A DNA stretch of 64,000 bases from Pseudonocardia kujensis (lineage in GTDB: Bacteria > Actinomycetota > Actinomycetes > Mycobacteriales > Pseudonocardiaceae), in the NCBI RefSeq assembly GCF_021283305.1, contig NZ_JAJSOK010000003.1, forward strand, positions 124,001-188,000. The letters are read 5' to 3'. The first letter of the stretch is position 1, and every line of letters begins with the position of its first letter. The notes beneath the pieces are model-generated. The model saw only the letters and a program-made list of their open reading frames with translations, was not told the origin of the DNA and did no database searches. Position numbers and translations under genes: made by a program. Shown piece after piece: positions 61,787 to 64,000 of this stretch.

Positions 61787-62646
61787 CGCTGTGTCTCCTT
61801 CCGGTAATGGCGGGCCAGGGTCGCCCCGTCGGTCCACCACACGTCGTCGTGGTCCCTGATGTGCCCCAGCAGCCGGCGCAGCGCGTCGATCCGGTGCGGC
61901 ACGCCGATGAGGTAGGGGTGCAGCGCGATGGCCATCACCCGCGGTTCCTGCGCACCCTCGCGGTGGAGCACCTCGAAAGTACGGATCGCCAGGTCGGCGA
62001 ACTGCTCGGGAGTGAGCAGGCGCTGGTCGAACGCGGGCTTGTCGTTCACCTCGAGGGTGTACGGCACAGTGACGAGCCCGGAGCGGGTGAGGTCCGGGCG
62101 GTCGTCGGTGGCCCAGTCGGCCACGTAGTCGTAGCCGTTCTCGATGAGCCGGGCCTCCGTCGTCGAGCGCTCGGCGAGTCCGGCGCCGAGCCACCCCGCG
62201 GGCCGGGCGCCGAAGGCCGCGCCCAGGGTGTCGGTGACCCGGGCGATCTCCTCCCGCTCCTCCTGCTCGGAGAGCTGGTCGAGCCGGCGCGCGTTCGTCC
62301 ACGAGTGGCCCATCACGTCCCAGGAGGCCTCCCGCATCGCGGCGACGAGCTCCGGGTACGCCTCGACGACCGACGCGTTGACCGCGGCGGTGCCCCGGGC
62401 CCCGGCCTCGGTGAGCGCGTCGAGCACCCGGAAGAAGCCCACGCGCGTCCCGTAGTCGCGGACGGCGAACGCGAGCGTGTCGTGCGCGGCGCCGGTGCCT
62501 CCCGGGACCGGGCGGTCCAGCGGGAAGAACTCCACGTTGGGCACGACCCACACGGCGAGCCGCGCGCCGCCCGGCAGGGTCCAGCCCGTGCGAGCCCGTG
62601 CGGACCGGAACGGGACCGGCCCGGTCGCAGCGAACCCCGCGGTCAT
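61783..62646 (-). CDS. Polysaccharide deacetylase family protein (PuuE/NodB-fold)
   Basis: A 287-residue NodB-homology hydrolase. The N-terminal VWVVPNVEFFPLDRPVPGG and DVMGHSWTNARRLDQLSEQEERE (catalytic His region, about 113-135), then IALHPYLIGVPHR near the C-terminus, match the PuuE/allantoinase-like branch that acts on small amides rather than on polysaccharide. There is no signal peptide, so it is cytoplasmic. It is coupled by 4-base overlaps to genes on both sides. Hydrolysis of a C-N bond in a small substrate is likely (inference). Confidence 0.8.
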   Translation of the reverse strand: MTAGFAATGPVPFRSARARTGWTLPGGARLAVWVVPNVEFFPLDRPVPGGTGAAHDTLAFAVRDYGTRVGFFRVLDALTEAGARGTAAVNASVVEAYPELVAAMREASWDVMGHSWTNARRLDQLSEQEEREEIARVTDTLGAAFGARPAGWLGAGLAERSTTEARLIENGYDYVADWATDDRPDLTRSGLVTVPYTLEVNDKPAFDQRLLTPEQFADLAIRTFEVLHREGAQEPRVMAIALHPYLIGVPHRIDALRRLLGHIRDHDDVWWTDGATLARHYRKETQR

Positions 62647-63374
62647 CGCGGGGCCGCCGCGGGGAGGCGCTCCAGCAGGCCGATCACCGTGGCCGAGTCG
62701 AGGACGTCGGCGTACTTGTGGTGGAGGTCGAACAGGTTGACCTGGTGGTTCAGCCACGAACGGTCGAACACGCCGTCCTCCACCACCACGGTGTGGAAGC
62801 CGTTCGAGCAAGCGTCGACGACGGTCGCCCGCACGCAGCCGGACGTGCTCTCGCCGACCACGAGGACGGTCGAGATCCCGCGCGAGACGAGCTCGGCCAC
62901 CAGCTGCGTGCCGTAGAAGGCGCTCGCCCGCTCCTTCACCACGATCACCTCACCAGGTGCCGGGGCCAGGGCGGGGTGGAAGTCCCACTGGTCCGCGGGG
63001 CCCGCGGGGTCCAGGCCACCGACTCGCCGGTTCGTCGCCGTGATCGGGCCCGCCGCCGCGTTCGCCGTGACGTGGATGACCGGGACGGCGGTGCGGCGGG
63101 CCGCCGCGAAGACCCGGGTGATGGGTTCGACGGCCGTGTGCGCGTATTTCCCGCAGCTGGAGGGGTAGGTGTTCTGGAGCTCGCGGGGCGGCAGCGGCCC
63201 GCCCTCGAACGCCTTGTTGTAGAGGTCGACGGCGACGAGGGCGACGCGGCCCTTGAGCCCGAGCGTGCGGCGGTAAGCCTGGTAGATCGTCCGCATGTCG
63301 GGGTCGGCGACGTCGTCCCAGACGTGCCGCAGGGTGTCCCACTCGACGGAGGCCGCGAACTCCGCGCCGCTCAC
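62643..63374 (-). CDS. Isochorismatase-family cysteine hydrolase (N-carbamoylsarcosine amidase-like)
   Basis: A 243-residue hydrolase with the catalytic triad visible: Asp in ALVAVDLYNKAF (about 45), Lys in VVKERASAFYGT (about 145) and Cys in GESTSGCVRATVVDAC (about 178). These enzymes split amides such as N-carbamoylsarcosine, nicotinamide or ureides. GTG 63374 overlaps the stop of the upstream binding protein (GTGA). Together with the PuuE-like protein it points to use of a nitrogen-containing substrate taken up by an ABC system. Confidence 0.86.
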   Translation of the reverse strand: MSGAEFAASVEWDTLRHVWDDVADPDMRTIYQAYRRTLGLKGRVALVAVDLYNKAFEGGPLPPRELQNTYPSSCGKYAHTAVEPITRVFAAARRTAVPVIHVTANAAAGPITATNRRVGGLDPAGPADQWDFHPALAPAPGEVIVVKERASAFYGTQLVAELVSRGISTVLVVGESTSGCVRATVVDACSNGFHTVVVEDGVFDRSWLNHQVNLFDLHHKYADVLDSATVIGLLERLPAAAPR

Positions 63375-64000
63375 CGCCCCACCGCCGACGCGGCGACGAA
63401 AGTCCTCATCGACGGCGCCCAGTACTGGTCGGTCGAGACCACGGCGGGCAGCGCGCCCTGCGACACCAGGATCTCCACGTTGTGCGCCCAGGCCTTCTCG
63501 TCCACGTTGTAGGACCAGTTGTTCAGCGGCATGTTCGCCAGCAGCGCCGGGTCCAGCTTGGTGAAGGCCGCGACGGTCTGCCGGGCCCGCCCCTCGTCCT
63601 CGTAAAGCCAGTCGATCGCGGCGCGCAGGGACTGCTGGAACTTCTCGACGCGATCCGGGTTGCCCTCCACCCACGCCCGGGTCGCCCACCAGGCGGACAG
63701 CGGGGCCCCGGGGTTGGCCAGCAGGTTCGGGTAGGCGACAACGGTCCCCGAACCGGACTGCTCGATCGAGGTGGAGAACGGGTCGATGGTCATCACGGCG
63801 TCGACCTGGCCCGAGCGCAGCAGGTCGAGGTGGCTGGCGAACGGGGCCTCGACGAACTCGATGCCGGAGGTGTCGATGCCCTGGCCCTGCATGAACCACA
63901 GCGCGCCGGCGTTCATCTGGCTCCGGACCCCGCCGAAGATCGCCACCCGCTTGCCCGGCAGATCCCGCAGAGTGCTGATCCCGCTCGTCGGCGCCGCGAT
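63371..64000 (-). CDS. ABC transporter substrate-binding protein, SsuA/TauA/NMT1-like (partial)
   Basis: About 210 C-terminal residues are visible; the N-terminus and any signal peptide lie beyond the right edge. Features are STLRDLPGKRVAIFGGVRSQMNAGALWFMQGQGID near the edge, LLRSGQVDAVMTIDPFSTSIEQSG and NNWSYNVDEKAWAHNVEILVSQGAL. This is the pattern of sulfonate, nitrate and pyrimidine-precursor binding proteins. Its permease and ATPase are expected further right. It shares an operon with the isochorismatase- and PuuE-like hydrolases. Confidence 0.82.
   Translation of the reverse strand: MAAPTSGISTLRDLPGKRVAIFGGVRSQMNAGALWFMQGQGIDTSGIEFVEAPFASHLDLLRSGQVDAVMTIDPFSTSIEQSGSGTVVAYPNLLANPGAPLSAWWATRAWVEGNPDRVEKFQQSLRAAIDWLYEDEGRARQTVAAFTKLDPALLANMPLNNWSYNVDEKAWAHNVEILVSQGALPAVVSTDQYWAPSMRTFVAASAVGR

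Overview
The window is very GC-rich, codes almost wall to wall, and uses GTG starts and 4-base ATGA/GTGA gene overlaps throughout. Together with a mycofactocin-type SDR, FadE-like acyl-CoA dehydrogenase pairs, F420-type LLM oxidoreductases and leaderless regulator genes, this points to an actinomycete, most likely Pseudonocardiaceae (for example Pseudonocardia). That assignment is inference from style, not from a marker gene. Nearly everything is accessory catabolism and its regulation; no housekeeping block is seen.

Layout. (1) 1-6.1 kb: an acyl-CoA degradation group on both strands (F420-type LLM enzyme, two acyl-CoA dehydrogenases, enoyl-CoA hydratase) plus RibBA, a mycofactocin-type SDR and a SnoaL-like protein. 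(2) 6.1-7.6 kb: a scar with a VWA pseudogene and an IS110-family remnant. (3) 7.7-17.7 kb: an eight-gene minus-strand operon (MFS, two amidohydrolases, flavin alpha-hydroxy-acid oxidase, Rieske protein, HpcH aldolase, phosphotriesterase-like enzyme, VanB-type reductase) bracketed by two near-twin GntR regulators. (4) 17.9-19.6 kb: a second scar with an aldehyde dehydrogenase pseudogene, a 3' tRNA fragment and att-like repeats, probably an old island edge. (5) 19.6-64 kb: a large aromatic/C1 island.

The island holds three copies of a similar module: a LigM/DesA-like (GcvT-fold) tetrahydrofolate-dependent demethylase, an SsuD/SfnG-like flavin monooxygenase and a dehydrogenase (modules near 20-24 kb, 41-45 kb and 55-59 kb). 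Between them lies an operon for making and recycling folate (metF, purU, folD, folP, folC and a pabB-pabC fusion). A gentisate-type ring-cleavage operon (FAD hydroxylase, cupin dioxygenase, FAH hydrolase, CoA-transferase, HMG-CoA-lyase-like enzyme) and an FbpABC-like transporter also sit there. The most economical reading is O-demethylation of methoxylated aromatics with THF as methyl acceptor. The methyl group would be oxidised through MetF/FolD/PurU to formate, and the demethylated ring would go through hydroxylation and gentisate-type cleavage. The substrate cannot be read from the sequence.

Regulation is unusually visible. A palindrome, consensus GACAGGTANGCCTGTC, overlaps promoters at four places (20.4, 32.4, 41.5 and 59.1 kb), next to the demethylase genes, the folate operon and the flavin reductase. 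The HutC-type GntR at 59.1 kb is the candidate regulator. A second palindrome, TGCTCAGTGTACTGAGCA and variants, lies upstream of the gentisate operon and of an MFS gene. Several regulator genes look leaderless, with a TANNNT box 4-7 bases before the start codon.
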